This document shows, piece after piece, positions 25,545 to 34,305 of a DNA stretch of 64,000 nucleotides. Position numbers and translations under genes: made by a program. Positions within the stretch are counted from its first letter, which is position 1. Each line of letters begins with the position of its first letter. The notes under the pieces were generated by a model that saw only the letters and a list, made by a program, of their open reading frames with translations, did not search any database and had not been told where the DNA came from. Origin of the DNA: Mesorhizobium sp. CA8 (lineage in GTDB: Bacteria; Pseudomonadota; Alphaproteobacteria; Rhizobiales; Rhizobiaceae); the NCBI RefSeq assembly GCF_020164955.1, contig NZ_JAIUHG010000014.1, forward strand, positions 62,001 through 126,000. The letters are read 5' to 3'.

Positions 25545-26446
25545 GACGCGTCCACCCTGCGCAGCAGCCTGATGGCGCTGAAGGCCAGCGCGAGCACGAC
25601 GAGGCCGATCGTCACGAACAGCGCCGCCGCATATCCGGTCTGCTGGAATTTGAATGCGGTGTCGTAGCCGTAGATCGAGATCAGCCTCGTCGCTTCGCCC
25701 GGCCCGCCACGGGTCAAGACGAAAACCTGGTCGAAGGTGCCGAAGGCGTCGATGGTCCTGAGAACGATCGCCACCGCCAGCACCGGCCGCATCATCGGAA
25801 AGGTGAGATCGGCGAAGACGCGCCAGGCGCCGGCGCCGTCAACGCGCGCCGCCTCGAATGGCTCGTGCGGCAGCGATTGCAGTCCCGCAAGCAGGATCAG
25901 GAACATCAGCGGCGTCCATTCCCAGACGTCGAGCGCGACCAGGCCGATGAAGGCGTTGAGCGGATTGCCGAGGATCTGCACCTCGCCGCCGCCCGTGGCC
26001 TTCGACAGCGCGGTCAGCATGCCGGCGTCGCTGGCATAGATCAGTCGAAAGACGATGGCGACGACGACCGGCGTGATCACCATGGGAATGATCAGCACGG
26101 TCCTGAGCAGCCGGATGCCGCGGAATTCGTGCAGGCAAAACAGCGCCAGCGCGAAGCCCAGCACCGCCTCGAAAGACACCGACAGCGCCACGAACTTCAC
26201 CGTGACCCAGAGTGCGTTGAGAAACTGCGCGTCGCTCCACAGATGCAGATAGTTCTGCAGGCCGACATCGGCCACCGGCGAGCCGTAACGATAGGCTCTG
26301 GTGCTGGCGCGGAGCCCATCCCAGAGCGGATAGACGAGCACGCCGAGCACGATCGTCAGGCCCGGCGCCAGCATGAGATAGGGGAGGGCGAGGTCGAGCC
26401 CCGCCCCCTGCAGGCGATATTTGCGCGCCTGCGTGCCGGTTCGCAT
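25541..26446 (-). CDS. CUT1 carbohydrate ABC importer permease (MalF-like)
   Basis: A 301-residue permease, partner of the MalG-like one. It has six hydrophobic helices (for example YLMLAPGLTIVLGVLVYPL near the start) and the EAA loop EPFEAARVDGAGAWRVFADL. The open frame continues far upstream through the binding-protein gene, but that part is an out-of-frame shadow. The ATG at 26446 overlaps the binding-protein stop by one base and starts MRTGTQARKYR, a normal positively charged cytoplasmic N-terminus. Confidence 0.9.
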   Translation of the reverse strand: MRTGTQARKYRLQGAGLDLALPYLMLAPGLTIVLGVLVYPLWDGLRASTRAYRYGSPVADVGLQNYLHLWSDAQFLNALWVTVKFVALSVSFEAVLGFALALFCLHEFRGIRLLRTVLIIPMVITPVVVAIVFRLIYASDAGMLTALSKATGGGEVQILGNPLNAFIGLVALDVWEWTPLMFLILLAGLQSLPHEPFEAARVDGAGAWRVFADLTFPMMRPVLAVAIVLRTIDAFGTFDQVFVLTRGGPGEATRLISIYGYDTAFKFQQTGYAAALFVTIGLVVLALAFSAIRLLRRVDAS

Positions 26447-27759
26447 CAGTAGTAACCGGCCGTGGTCAGATAGTCCTTGACCTGCTTGGCGGCCTTGTCG
26501 AGCGCAGCGCCCCCGCCGGAGCCGGCCTGCAGCGCCTTGTTGAGCTCGATGCCGAGCAGTTCCTCGACCTTTGCCCAGTCTGGTGTGCGCGGCCGCGGCA
26601 AGGCGCCCGCGTCGAGCTGCTGCAGGGCGACCGGGATCAGACGGTTGCCCGGCTTGGCGATGCCGAAGGCGCTGCGCTTGACGGGAATAGAGCCCGCTTC
26701 CGAGAGCTTGGCCTGGGTTTCGGCGCTGACATACCATTTCAGGAACTCGATCGAGTTCGCCTTGTTGGGCGCCGATTTCGGCACGCCGGCGATGAAGATG
26801 CCCATCTGGGCGATCGCCTTTTCCTGCTTCGGCACGACGCCGAAATCGAGCTTGCCCGCGACCTTGGTCTGGGCGGGATCGTCGGCCTTCAACGCATTGC
26901 CCGAATACTGGATGATGGCGCCGGCATCGCCGCCGAGGATTGCCGCGCCCTCCTGGTCGGAATCGAACTCGACTACGCCGCTCGGCGCGTTCTGCTTCAT
27001 CGTGCCGACAAAGAAATCCGCCGAGGCCTTGCCCTCGGCCGAATTGAAGATGGGGTTCCACTTGTCGTCGAAGAAGGCGCCGCCGAACGACAGGAAGATC
27101 GGATACCAACTGGTGACGATCGGGTTGCCGGAGACACCGCGGAACACAACCGGGTATTTGATCTTGCCGGCAGCCACGCCTTCCTTGCCCTTGGCGATCA
27201 CCTCGTCCCAGGTCTTGGGCGCGCCGCCGGTGAAGACGTCGTTGCGGTAGGTGAGCGTCTGCAGGTCGCCGACGAAGGGCACGCAGATCAGTGTTGGCTT
27301 GGCGTTCTCGAAGCCCTTGACGCGCGGCCCCTGCCGCGGCGGCCAGTAGCCCATGTCGATCATCGGGCCGATCCAGTCCTTGTCCGACCCATCGATGCCG
27401 CCGGCACCAAGGTCCTCAAGCACGTTGGCGGCGCCGAACTGCGGCACCCATGGATCGTCGAGCAGGTAAAGGTCATACTGGCCGGCCCCGCTCTGAGCGT
27501 CGGCGAACCACTTCTCGAGCGTCACGCCGTATTCGTCCTCGAGGAACTGGATGTCGAAGCCCTGCTCCTTGGCCAGCGGGATGATCTTTTCCTTGAACGG
27601 CGTCAGGCCGCCATCGGCGAAGGCGCCGATGATCACCTTCTTGCCGGCTGCCCTGGCCGGCATCGGCAGGCCGAGCGTGGTGAGGGCCGTGCTGGCCAAG
27701 GCGAGGCCGAGCCCGCCCTTGATGACGGAGCGGCGAGTAAGTCTGCTGGAATGCATCAT
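26446..27759 (-). CDS. CUT1 importer solute-binding protein with a Tat-type signal
   Basis: A 437-residue family 1 extracellular solute-binding protein. The N-terminus has a twin-arginine motif (LTRRSVIKGGLGLALAST) followed by a hydrophobic stretch and PARA cleavage site, so it is probably exported folded by the Tat route, unusual for sugar-binding proteins but known in rhizobia. The mature part has the SBP_bac_1 pattern (KKVIIGAFADGGLTPFKEKI, later GGDAGAIIQYSGNALK). It overlaps both neighbours (ATPase by four bases, permease by one). Ligand unknown. Confidence 0.88.
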   Translation of the reverse strand: MMHSSRLTRRSVIKGGLGLALASTALTTLGLPMPARAAGKKVIIGAFADGGLTPFKEKIIPLAKEQGFDIQFLEDEYGVTLEKWFADAQSGAGQYDLYLLDDPWVPQFGAANVLEDLGAGGIDGSDKDWIGPMIDMGYWPPRQGPRVKGFENAKPTLICVPFVGDLQTLTYRNDVFTGGAPKTWDEVIAKGKEGVAAGKIKYPVVFRGVSGNPIVTSWYPIFLSFGGAFFDDKWNPIFNSAEGKASADFFVGTMKQNAPSGVVEFDSDQEGAAILGGDAGAIIQYSGNALKADDPAQTKVAGKLDFGVVPKQEKAIAQMGIFIAGVPKSAPNKANSIEFLKWYVSAETQAKLSEAGSIPVKRSAFGIAKPGNRLIPVALQQLDAGALPRPRTPDWAKVEELLGIELNKALQAGSGGGAALDKAAKQVKDYLTTAGYY

Positions 27760-28853
27760 TTCACTCTCCCATTGTTATTGACCCTGTGGACGGCGGTGAG
27801 GCCGCCCGAATTGAAGAAACAGGCGTTCGCCGGGTCGAAGGCGACGCCGATGCTTTCACCCACCACACCCCTGAAATCGCGTCCGGCACGCACCTGGACG
27901 TTGCCGCCTTCGAGGCGGACATTGACCAGCGTCTCGTTGCCCATGGGCTCGACCACGTAGATTTCGCCCTGCAGCACGCCCGCTTCGCCCGGCGGGGCGA
28001 CGCTGCAGTCTTCCGGTCTCAGCCCGATCTCCACGATCTCCGCCAGGCGGCATGCGGCGAGCCGTGTCTGATCCACCGGCACGATCCCGGTGGCGACCGT
28101 CACGCCTTGCTCGCAAAGCGCGGCCGGCAGGATGTTCATCGGCGGATTGCCGACGAAGGTGGCGACGAAACGGTTCGCCGGGCGGTCGTAGATCTCGATG
28201 GGCGGCGCCATCTGCTGCAGCTCGCCGCCCTGCATGACGGCGACGAGGTCGGCCATGGTGAGCGCCTCGACCTGGTCGTGGGTGACATAGATGGTGGTGG
28301 CGCTGAGGCGCTGGCAGAGCCGCTTGATCTCGCCGCGCATGGTGAGCCTGAGCCGCGCGTCGAGATTGGAGAGCGGCTCGTCCATCAGGAAGGCGGCCGG
28401 GTCGCGCACGATGGCGCGGGCCAGCGCCACGCGCTGTCTCTGGCCGCCGGAAAGCTGGCGCGGCCGGCGGTCGAGCAGATGGCCGATTTCGAGGATGGCG
28501 GCTACCTCGCCGATCTTGGCCTTGCGCCCGGCCTCGGATGTGCCGCGTATCCACAGCGGATAACCGATATTGTCCGCGACCGTCATCTGCGGATAGAGCG
28601 CGTAGCTCTGGAACACCATGGCGATGTCGCGGTCGCGCGGCTGCAGCCGGGTGACGTCGCGCTCGCCGATGAACACCTTGCCGGCGGTCGGCATGTCGAG
28701 CCCCGCCAGGATGCGCAGCGCCGTCGTCTTGCCGCAGCCCGAGGGGCCGAGAAGGGCGAGGAACTTATGGTCCGGCACGGTGAGGTCCAGCGATCGCAGC
28801 ACGTTGAGCGCGCCGAAATTCTTGACCACGTTCTTGAAGACTACCGAACCCAT
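27756..28853 (-). CDS. CUT1 importer ATPase (MalK/UgpC-like)
   Basis: A 365-residue ATPase. Domains in order: ABC domain with Walker [13 protein letters not shown]-loop [16 protein letters not shown], signature [15 protein letters not shown], Walker [12 protein letters not shown] and switch [14 protein letters not shown]; then a C-terminal TOBE regulatory domain (about 240-365). A frame extension to 28910 is not used because the ATG at 28853 begins [14 protein letters not shown] like other family members. It comes 22 bases after the IolE-like gene and overlaps the binding-protein gene. Confidence 0.92.
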   Translation of the reverse strand: MGSVVFKNVVKNFGALNVLRSLDLTVPDHKFLALLGPSGCGKTTALRILAGLDMPTAGKVFIGERDVTRLQPRDRDIAMVFQSYALYPQMTVADNIGYPLWIRGTSEAGRKAKIGEVAAILEIGHLLDRRPRQLSGGQRQRVALARAIVRDPAAFLMDEPLSNLDARLRLTMRGEIKRLCQRLSATTIYVTHDQVEALTMADLVAVMQGGELQQMAPPIEIYDRPANRFVATFVGNPPMNILPAALCEQGVTVATGIVPVDQTRLAACRLAEIVEIGLRPEDCSVAPPGEAGVLQGEIYVVEPMGNETLVNVRLEGGNVQVRAGRDFRGVVGESIGVAFDPANACFFNSGGLTAVHRVNNNGRVK

Positions 28854-28875
28854 CCCGCCAGCGCCCCTGCCTTCC

Positions 28876-29787
28876 TCAAGCCTTGCGCTCGTGCACGTAG
28901 AAACCGGCATCTTGCGCCAGTTTCTTCAGATTGCGATAGCCCATCGTCGCATAGGTCAACGGATGCGCCTTGGCCGGGTCCTGCTCGGCCTCCACCACCA
29001 GCCAGCCCGAATAGCCCTGGTCGGCGAAGATTTTTAGGAGCGTCGGATAGTCGATCGCGCCGTCGCCGGGCACGGTAAAAATGCCCTCCATCACCGCGCC
29101 CATGAAGCTCATATCGGCCTCGCGCGCCTTCTTCAGGATGGCCGGCCGCACATCCTTGCAATGGACATGCACGACGCGCTCGACATGCCGGCGCAGCAAT
29201 TGCTCCGGGTCGCCGCCGGCAAAGGCGCAGTGTCCGGTGTCGTAGAGCAGGCCGACCGCCTCGCCGGTGCTGTGCATCAGCCTGTCGATTTCCCCGTCGG
29301 TCTCGACGATCGTGCCCATGTGATGGTGGAAGGCCATGCCGACGCCGAAATCCGAAAACCGCTCCGCGAGCCGCGTGATCTTGGCTCCATAGGCCTTCCA
29401 TTCCCCGTCCATCAGCTTCGGCCGCTGCGAGATCGGGTCGTGGATCGCGCCATGCCGGCCGCGCGAGGTGTCGGCATAGACGACGCGCCTGGCGCCAAGA
29501 TCGCGAAGCAGCGTCAGATGCGGCCGGATCGCCTCGAATTCCTCGTCCACCTCCTTCTCGCAGATGCGCCCGTCATACCAGCCGGAGACCAGCGCCAGCC
29601 CGTAATGGTCGAGGATGGGCCGAAGCGTGCGGCTGTCGCGCGGGAACTTGCCGCCAAGCTCGGTGCCGGCATAGCCGGCCTCCGCGGTTTCGGCGAGGCA
29701 GGTCTCGAGCGGCGTGTCGCCGCCCAGTTCCGGTACGTCGTCATTGGTCCAGGTGATCGGGTTGATGCCAAGTCGAACTGTCGTCAT
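28876..29787 (-). CDS. Second IolE-like inosose dehydratase / MocC-like TIM-barrel protein
   Basis: A 303-residue paralogue of IolE: VRLGINPITWTNDDVPELGG at the start, GYAGTELGGKFPRD, MAFHHHMGTIVETDGEI, GLLYDTGHCAFAGGDPEQ and VHVHCKDVRP. All metal and substrate motifs of inosose dehydratases are kept. It is the first gene of the seven-gene operon (IolE-like, ATPase, binding protein, two permeases, two enzymes) and diverges from a MocR-family regulator. MocC of the rhizopine pathway is also of this fold. Whether this copy acts on inosose or an analogue such as a methylated or amino-inosose is not readable. Confidence 0.88.
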   Translation of the reverse strand: MTTVRLGINPITWTNDDVPELGGDTPLETCLAETAEAGYAGTELGGKFPRDSRTLRPILDHYGLALVSGWYDGRICEKEVDEEFEAIRPHLTLLRDLGARRVVYADTSRGRHGAIHDPISQRPKLMDGEWKAYGAKITRLAERFSDFGVGMAFHHHMGTIVETDGEIDRLMHSTGEAVGLLYDTGHCAFAGGDPEQLLRRHVERVVHVHCKDVRPAILKKAREADMSFMGAVMEGIFTVPGDGAIDYPTLLKIFADQGYSGWLVVEAEQDPAKAHPLTYATMGYRNLKKLAQDAGFYVHERKA

Positions 29788-30106
29788 TGCTCGCTTTCCG
29801 CCCCGCAGCCGGATCGCTGCGGGGTATCTGGTCTCGGGAGGAGATGCTGCGATTGCTGGCGGCAGGGCAAAAGCCCGCCGTTTCGTTCGGCGGGGCGCCC
29901 TCCCAGCATCTCGCCTGGCAAGTTCCCGTCTTACATGTCCTTGTCGACGTCTTGCCCCAACGTCAGTGCGCGAAGTCTACCCCGCTCTGTCTCCCTCGCG
30001 AGGGCCAGTTTTCCGGAAAATGAAGGAACCAGTTTCAAGTCGGAGGTGGGTGTGGCAGGATGGGGGAGGATGGACAATCTCGAAATCATCGATCGTCGGC
30101 GCGAGG

Positions 30107-30264
30107 CCCCCCTCTCTGCCCTGCCGGACATCTCCCCCTCAAGGGGGGAGATTGGCAGCTTCGCCGCCGCGCCCCCCTTTGCGACGTTGGCGATTGGCGA
30201 AAGCCGGCGCGACATCCGATCTCCCCCCTTGAGGGGGAGATGTCCGGCAGGACAGAGAGGGGGG
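30107..30264. repeat. Long inverted-repeat intergenic element in the mocR-like promoter region
   Basis: Two nearly perfect 46-base arms (30107-30152 and 30219-30264, carrying GCCGGACATCTCCCCCTCAA and its complement) surround a 66-base spacer that itself contains part of a similar unit. It lies in the 552-base gap between the divergent IolE-like operon (starts 29787) and the MocR-type gene (30340). No gene is seen elsewhere in this gap. A transcript through it would form a very long hairpin. Confidence 0.85.
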
Positions 30265-30339
30265 CGAAGGAACTCGACCTTACAGCACAAGCGTGTCGCG
30301 GCACGCCATTGCCATTGCATCCATGGGTGGGGATAACCC

Positions 30340-31812
30340 ATGCGCCCCCACCCCAAACCCCAGGCCTTCCCGCTCGACATGCTAGCCGTGAACCGCTCGA
30401 GCCCCGAGCATCTCTCGCGCCAGCTCTATCACGGCCTCGTTGCCATCATCCGCAGCCGCGCACTTCCCCCCGGCTCGGAGCTTCCCTCCACCCGCGCCTT
30501 GGCGGCCGAACTCGGCCTTGGCCGCAACACCATCGTCGCCGCCTACGACCAGCTGGTCACCGAAGGCTATCTCGCCAACCGCCAGGGCGCGCGCCCCGTC
30601 ATCGTCGACCTGCCGGACGGCCCGCGCGAATCACCGCGCGAGGAGCCGCCCGTGCCGCTGCGCGCGCCTTCGCTGCGCGGCCAGCAGCTGCTCAACCAGC
30701 CCTATCACCACGGCCGGCCGGGGCACGTCGCCTTCCACCCCGGCATGCCGGATGCGCAGAGCTTCCCCTTCGGCGTCTGGGGCCGCCTCGTTGCGCGCCG
30801 CGCCAGCCATGGTGGCGAGACGTTGTTCGGCACCTATGACGTCACCGGCCACCCGGCGCTGAAGGAAGCGATCGCCGGCTATCTGTTCTCGGCCCGCGGC
30901 GTGCGCTGCCGGCCCGAACAGATCGTCATCACCACCGGCGCGCAGGCCGCCTTCGATCTTCTTGCACGCCTGCTGCTCGATCCCGACGACACGGTGTGGA
31001 TGGAGGAGCCCGGCTATTACGGCGCCAAGGCCGCCTTCACCGTGGCCGGCGCCAGGATCCTGCCGATTGCGGTCGACCAGGAGCGCGGCTGGCGTCTCGA
31101 TGCCCCGGATTTTTCGCCCCGCCTCATCTATGTGACGCCGGCCTGCCAGCATCCGCTCGGCATCACCATGCGCATGGAGGAGCGGCTGCGCCTGCTCGAC
31201 ATCGCCGAAACGGCCAATGCCTGGGTGATCGAGGATGATTTCGACGGCGAATACCGATTCCAGGGCCGCCCCGTGCCGGCGATCCAGAGCATGGACCGCT
31301 CCGGCCGCGTCATCTATGTCGGCACCTTCGCAAAGCTCCTGTTCCCGGCGCTGCGCATCGGCTTCATGGTGCTGCCGCCGGAGCTCGCCGGCCGCATCGT
31401 CAACGCGCTCTCAACCACCGGCCAGTTCGCGCCGCTGCTCCTGCAGGCCGCCTTGGCTGATTTCATCACCGAAGGCCATATGAGCCGGCATCTGAAGCGC
31501 ATGCGCCGCATCTATACCCAGCGCCGCCAGCTTTTCCGCGACATCGTGACCGAGCGTCTGCGCGACGAGATCACGCTGTCCCCCGCCGAAGCCGGCATCC
31601 AGGTGGTGGGCTACCTCAAGGAAGGCATCGACGACATCAAGGTCAGCCAGGCGGCGGCAAAAAGGGCGATCAACGTCTCGCCGCTGTCGAAATATTTCCA
31701 GAACACGGCGCCGACCCAAGGGCTGGTGCTGGGCTATGCGGCGTGCGACGCGGCGCAGATGAGGGATGGGGTGGAAAGGCTGGCGCAGGCGATCGGGGAG
31801 GTGCTGGGGTGA
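30340..31812 (+). CDS. MocR/PdxR-type GntR-aminotransferase transcriptional regulator
   Basis: A 490-residue MocR-family regulator. The N-terminal GntR winged helix (about 20-90: LSRQLYHGLVAIIRSRALPP, SELPSTRALAAELGLGRNTI) is followed by a fold-type I aminotransferase domain (about 120-490) with the PLP lysine in YVGTFAKLLFPALRIGF and the upstream Asp/Tyr segment VIEDDFDGEYRF. Such proteins sense PLP-linked amino compounds. It diverges from the IolE-like/ABC operon, which suggests it controls that operon. The family was named after rhizopine catabolism, but most members regulate other pathways. Confidence 0.9.
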   Translation: MRPHPKPQAFPLDMLAVNRSSPEHLSRQLYHGLVAIIRSRALPPGSELPSTRALAAELGLGRNTIVAAYDQLVTEGYLANRQGARPVIVDLPDGPRESPREEPPVPLRAPSLRGQQLLNQPYHHGRPGHVAFHPGMPDAQSFPFGVWGRLVARRASHGGETLFGTYDVTGHPALKEAIAGYLFSARGVRCRPEQIVITTGAQAAFDLLARLLLDPDDTVWMEEPGYYGAKAAFTVAGARILPIAVDQERGWRLDAPDFSPRLIYVTPACQHPLGITMRMEERLRLLDIAETANAWVIEDDFDGEYRFQGRPVPAIQSMDRSGRVIYVGTFAKLLFPALRIGFMVLPPELAGRIVNALSTTGQFAPLLLQAALADFITEGHMSRHLKRMRRIYTQRRQLFRDIVTERLRDEITLSPAEAGIQVVGYLKEGIDDIKVSQAAAKRAINVSPLSKYFQNTAPTQGLVLGYAACDAAQMRDGVERLAQAIGEVLG

Positions 31813-32111
31813 GGCTAAGGCGATCTCAGTTGGCGGAGAGGTGGAAGGCAGGACCTGTGCCGATTGAGTATCGGACGCTGTACGTCGCCGCCATGCTGCC
31901 AGGAGCTCTCGGCAGCGCCGACGCAGCGTGCAACCGACGTGATTTCGATCTCTGATCAATCGTCCGGCTTGGGCTAGAGCTCTAGAAAGGGGCTGATGAA
32001 GTCAGATCGAAGTGGCTAATCGCCGGGGCTTCCTTACGGGTTTTCGTGCCCTGGCTTGCTCTCACCGTTGGACTTCATCTGTCGGTCCCTCACGTGCGCC
32101 TGCAGCTGAAA
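31813..32111. other. Gene-free stretch of lower GC between mocR-like gene and GFA gene
   Basis: I see no supportable gene, RNA or palindromic family element in these 299 bases. The base composition is visibly less GC-rich than the flanks (for example near 31960-32060), as is the GFA gene that follows. Confidence 0.5.
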
Positions 32112-32495
32112 CTAGCCGTCCTGCTCCTGCGGTAGCCCGTCGGTTAGATCGTAAAAATCGGACTTCGATCCCACGAAAATATGCTTGCTAAGGCGCAGGC
32201 CTGTCGGTGGGTCAAGGGTTCCGGCAGCGACGAAGGTTTGAAGGCCGGGAGCCGCCTTCCAGAATAGATTACCGCCGCAGCGCGAGCAGAAACCGCGCTC
32301 GACGTCGTGTGACGAGCGGTACCAACTGAGGGTAGACGACGCTAGCAGTTCAAGATTCTCCGAGCGACAGGCCGCCATAGTCGCGAAGTTGCCACTGGTG
32401 CGGGCGCATTGGGTGCAGTGACAGGCTACAGGCTGTGCAAGCTCACCCGCGATTTGGTAGCGCACTGACCCGCATAGACAACGACCCGACGACAT
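32112..32495 (-). CDS. GFA (glutathione-dependent formaldehyde-activating / CENP-V) family protein
   Basis: A 127-residue zinc protein of the GFA family. The cysteine ligands are in CLCGSVRY, CHCTQCARTSG and GFCSRCGGNLFW, the complete pattern of the fold. Members named Gfa speed up S-hydroxymethylglutathione formation, but most are uncharacterised. The frame extends six codons upstream; MSSGRCLCG at 32495 is the usual start position. Codon and base composition are lower in GC than neighbours, hinting at separate ancestry. It lies on the 3' side of the tRNA-Arg gene. Confidence 0.85.
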   Translation of the reverse strand: MSSGRCLCGSVRYQIAGELAQPVACHCTQCARTSGNFATMAACRSENLELLASSTLSWYRSSHDVERGFCSRCGGNLFWKAAPGLQTFVAAGTLDPPTGLRLSKHIFVGSKSDFYDLTDGLPQEQDG

Positions 32496-32633
32496 GGAGA
32501 CCTTACCCGCCAAGGGAGATTTTGTTCCATCAAGTTGCGAACGGAGTTATTGTGCTGAAGTAGCCCTCGACAAGGCTTTCAGGACGCGTGTCGCAGCTGC
32601 TTTTCGCCCTTCTGAAGCCGCGGAAACCGAAAT

Positions 32634-32710
<77 letters not shown>

Positions 32711-32849
32711 TTCCCGGAGAACCGGAAAACGAACCGGCCGGTGAGCCGGCCAGCCACGGCTTCTTAGCGGAAGCCGCTGCGGGCTTCAACGGGCAATTGG
32801 CGATTGTGCGGTGGGCTGTTGGGTGATTGTCCGACCGGTAGGCCATCGG

Positions 32850-32935
32850 AGACGGCGCTCCCCCTCTCCGTCTCGGCTTCGCCGAGCCACCTCTCCCCCG
32901 CTCTGGCGGGGGCGAGGAACCGAAGCTCCGGTGGC
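32850..32935. repeat. Palindromic intergenic repeat, family B (short)
   Basis: GC-rich hairpins GTCTCGGCTTCGCCGAG-type (32870-32886) and CTCCCCC GCTCT GGCGGGGGCGAG-type (32895-32920) lie just after the DUF1003 stop (minus strand), between it and the tRNA. Position and structure suit a transcription end or message-stabilising element. Confidence 0.5.
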
Positions 32936-33859
32936 CTAACCTTCTGCCTCGACCTTCGCCGTCTTGCGCCGCACCGCCCGCGCGGTGTGCTTCTGCTTCT
33001 TCGCGCTTGCCAGCTCGTGCATGGCATCCAGCTGCATCTGCTGCATCTCGGCCAGGCGCTGCCATTGGCGCGAGATCAGGTAGTCGAGCTTTTCGTGCAG
33101 GTGCCGCACTTCCAGCTCGGCCTTGAGGTTCACCCGGTAGTCGTTGAAGGAGCGCAGCCGGTCTTTGGCTTCCTGGCGCTTCTGGCTCATCATGATCACC
33201 GGCGCCTGGATGGCGGCGATACAGGAGAGCAGAAGGTTGAGCAGGATGAACGGATAGGGGTCGAAGGCCTTGGATTCGCCCTGGACGAGGTTGAGGCCGA
33301 TCCAGATCAACAGCACCGCCGCGAAGGAGATCAGGAACCACCAGCTGCCGCCGAACTCGGCCATGCCGTCGGAGACGCGGTCGGCGAAGGAGCGGTGCTC
33401 CTCGAACTCCTCTTCCGAGTTTTCCGAGATCGTGTCCTGCCTGGCGATCGATTCCACCACCTGGCGGTCGAGCTCGGAGAATTCGCCATGCTCCTGCTGC
33501 AGCAGTTCCTCCATGTAGCGCATGCGGTAGCGGCCGAGCTCCTCGCGGCTGATGCGGGCGCCGCGCGGCAGGTCGGGATGGTCGGAGCGAATGCGATCGG
33601 CGAGGCTGGGCCTCAGATCGTCGATGCGCACCAGGTCGCGCTTGCGGAATTTGCGCCCCGATATCGCAGAGGGTTTCTTCTTCGGCTTGACCCTGGTCGC
33701 GCCGGGAACATGCGGTTCGGAATCCGGCACCTCCGGCGCTTCGAGGATCTCGTCGGCGGCTGCTTGCGCATCCTCCGGCACGGTTTCCGCCTCGAGATAC
33801 TCGCCGGCGATGTCGTTCTCGTCGTCGGGCTGCGCGGATGCCTTCGGGTCGCCTGCCAT
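32936..33859 (-). CDS. DUF1003 membrane protein
   Basis: A 307-residue protein. An acidic, probably disordered N-terminus (about 1-60) leads to a basic patch KPKKKPSAISGRKFRKRD and a helical stretch. Then come the two DUF1003 membrane helices (WWFLISFAAVLLIWIGLNL, about 173-191, and ILLNLLLSCIAAIQAPVIMM, about 205-224), the conserved RLRSFNDYRVNLKAELEVRH and a basic coiled-coil tail. The ATG at 33859 has CAGGAG eight bases upstream, whereas the longer frame to 34141 has no support. Function of DUF1003 is unknown. Confidence 0.85.
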   Translation of the reverse strand: MAGDPKASAQPDDENDIAGEYLEAETVPEDAQAAADEILEAPEVPDSEPHVPGATRVKPKKKPSAISGRKFRKRDLVRIDDLRPSLADRIRSDHPDLPRGARISREELGRYRMRYMEELLQQEHGEFSELDRQVVESIARQDTISENSEEEFEEHRSFADRVSDGMAEFGGSWWFLISFAAVLLIWIGLNLVQGESKAFDPYPFILLNLLLSCIAAIQAPVIMMSQKRQEAKDRLRSFNDYRVNLKAELEVRHLHEKLDYLISRQWQRLAEMQQMQLDAMHELASAKKQKHTARAVRRKTAKVEAEG

Positions 33860-34002
33860 GCTCGGTGCTCCTGTTCGAGGCTTTGCGATACGATACGCCA
33901 AGCCGGCGGCATATCCATGGTCAGTGTGAAAAGTGTGTGACGGAACAAGTTCTTGTGATGGGGCGGGCGGGCTGCTTAGGCAATTGCATAGGTCGGCGCA
34001 CC

Positions 34003-34125
34003 CCCTCATCCACCCGTTACGCGGCCACCTTCTCCCCGCCGGGAAGAAGAGGGAAGCGCCGGCGCTGACAATCTCCTCTCCCCGCCGGGGAGAGGTCAGC
34101 CGAGCGAAGCGGAGGCTGGTGAGGG
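34003..34125. repeat. Palindromic intergenic repeat, family B
   Basis: CCCCCTCATCC at 34002 and GGTGAGGGGGAGC at 34112-34124 are inverted ends. Inside are hairpins CTTCTCCCCGCCGGGAAG-like (34030-34048) and CTCTCCCCGCCGGGGAGAG (34077-34095). It fills most of the gap between the divergent DUF1003 and UspA genes; the 'CTCTCCCCGCCGGGGAGAG' type is common in rhizobial intergenic DNA. Confidence 0.6.
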
Positions 34126-34182
34126 GGAGCGCCGTCGGCAATTTCTCACCACCCCTGGAGCAATCGTCTCCGCCCCCTGGCC

Positions 34183-34222
34183 TTGAGTGAGATCAACCTG
34201 TCCCCTGTGGCGGGCCTGATAG
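34183..34222 (+). promoter_or_regulatory. FixK/FNR-like box and -10 upstream of uspA
   Basis: TTGAG-TGAG-ATCAA (34183-34196) matches the FixK/FNR consensus TTGAT-N4-ATCAA except at one base. A -10-like TGATAG (34217-34222) follows at a distance that puts the box centre near -41.5, the class II activator position. The downstream gene encodes a universal stress protein, a frequent FixK target. Regulation by low oxygen is therefore plausible but inferred. Confidence 0.45.
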
Positions 34223-34305
34223 GCTGACTATATCGACATCGGGCCTGACCGTTCAGGTTCCCGCCACCTGGGGCGCGCAGCGCCCGCAAATGAGGGATCG
34301 CCGCC

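Noticed and set aside
25541..27109. 522-codon frame apparently fusing the MalF-like permease to an upstream domain
   Set aside because: The extra N-terminal part is an out-of-frame shadow of the binding-protein gene; the permease starts at 26446 with a one-base overlap to that gene's stop.
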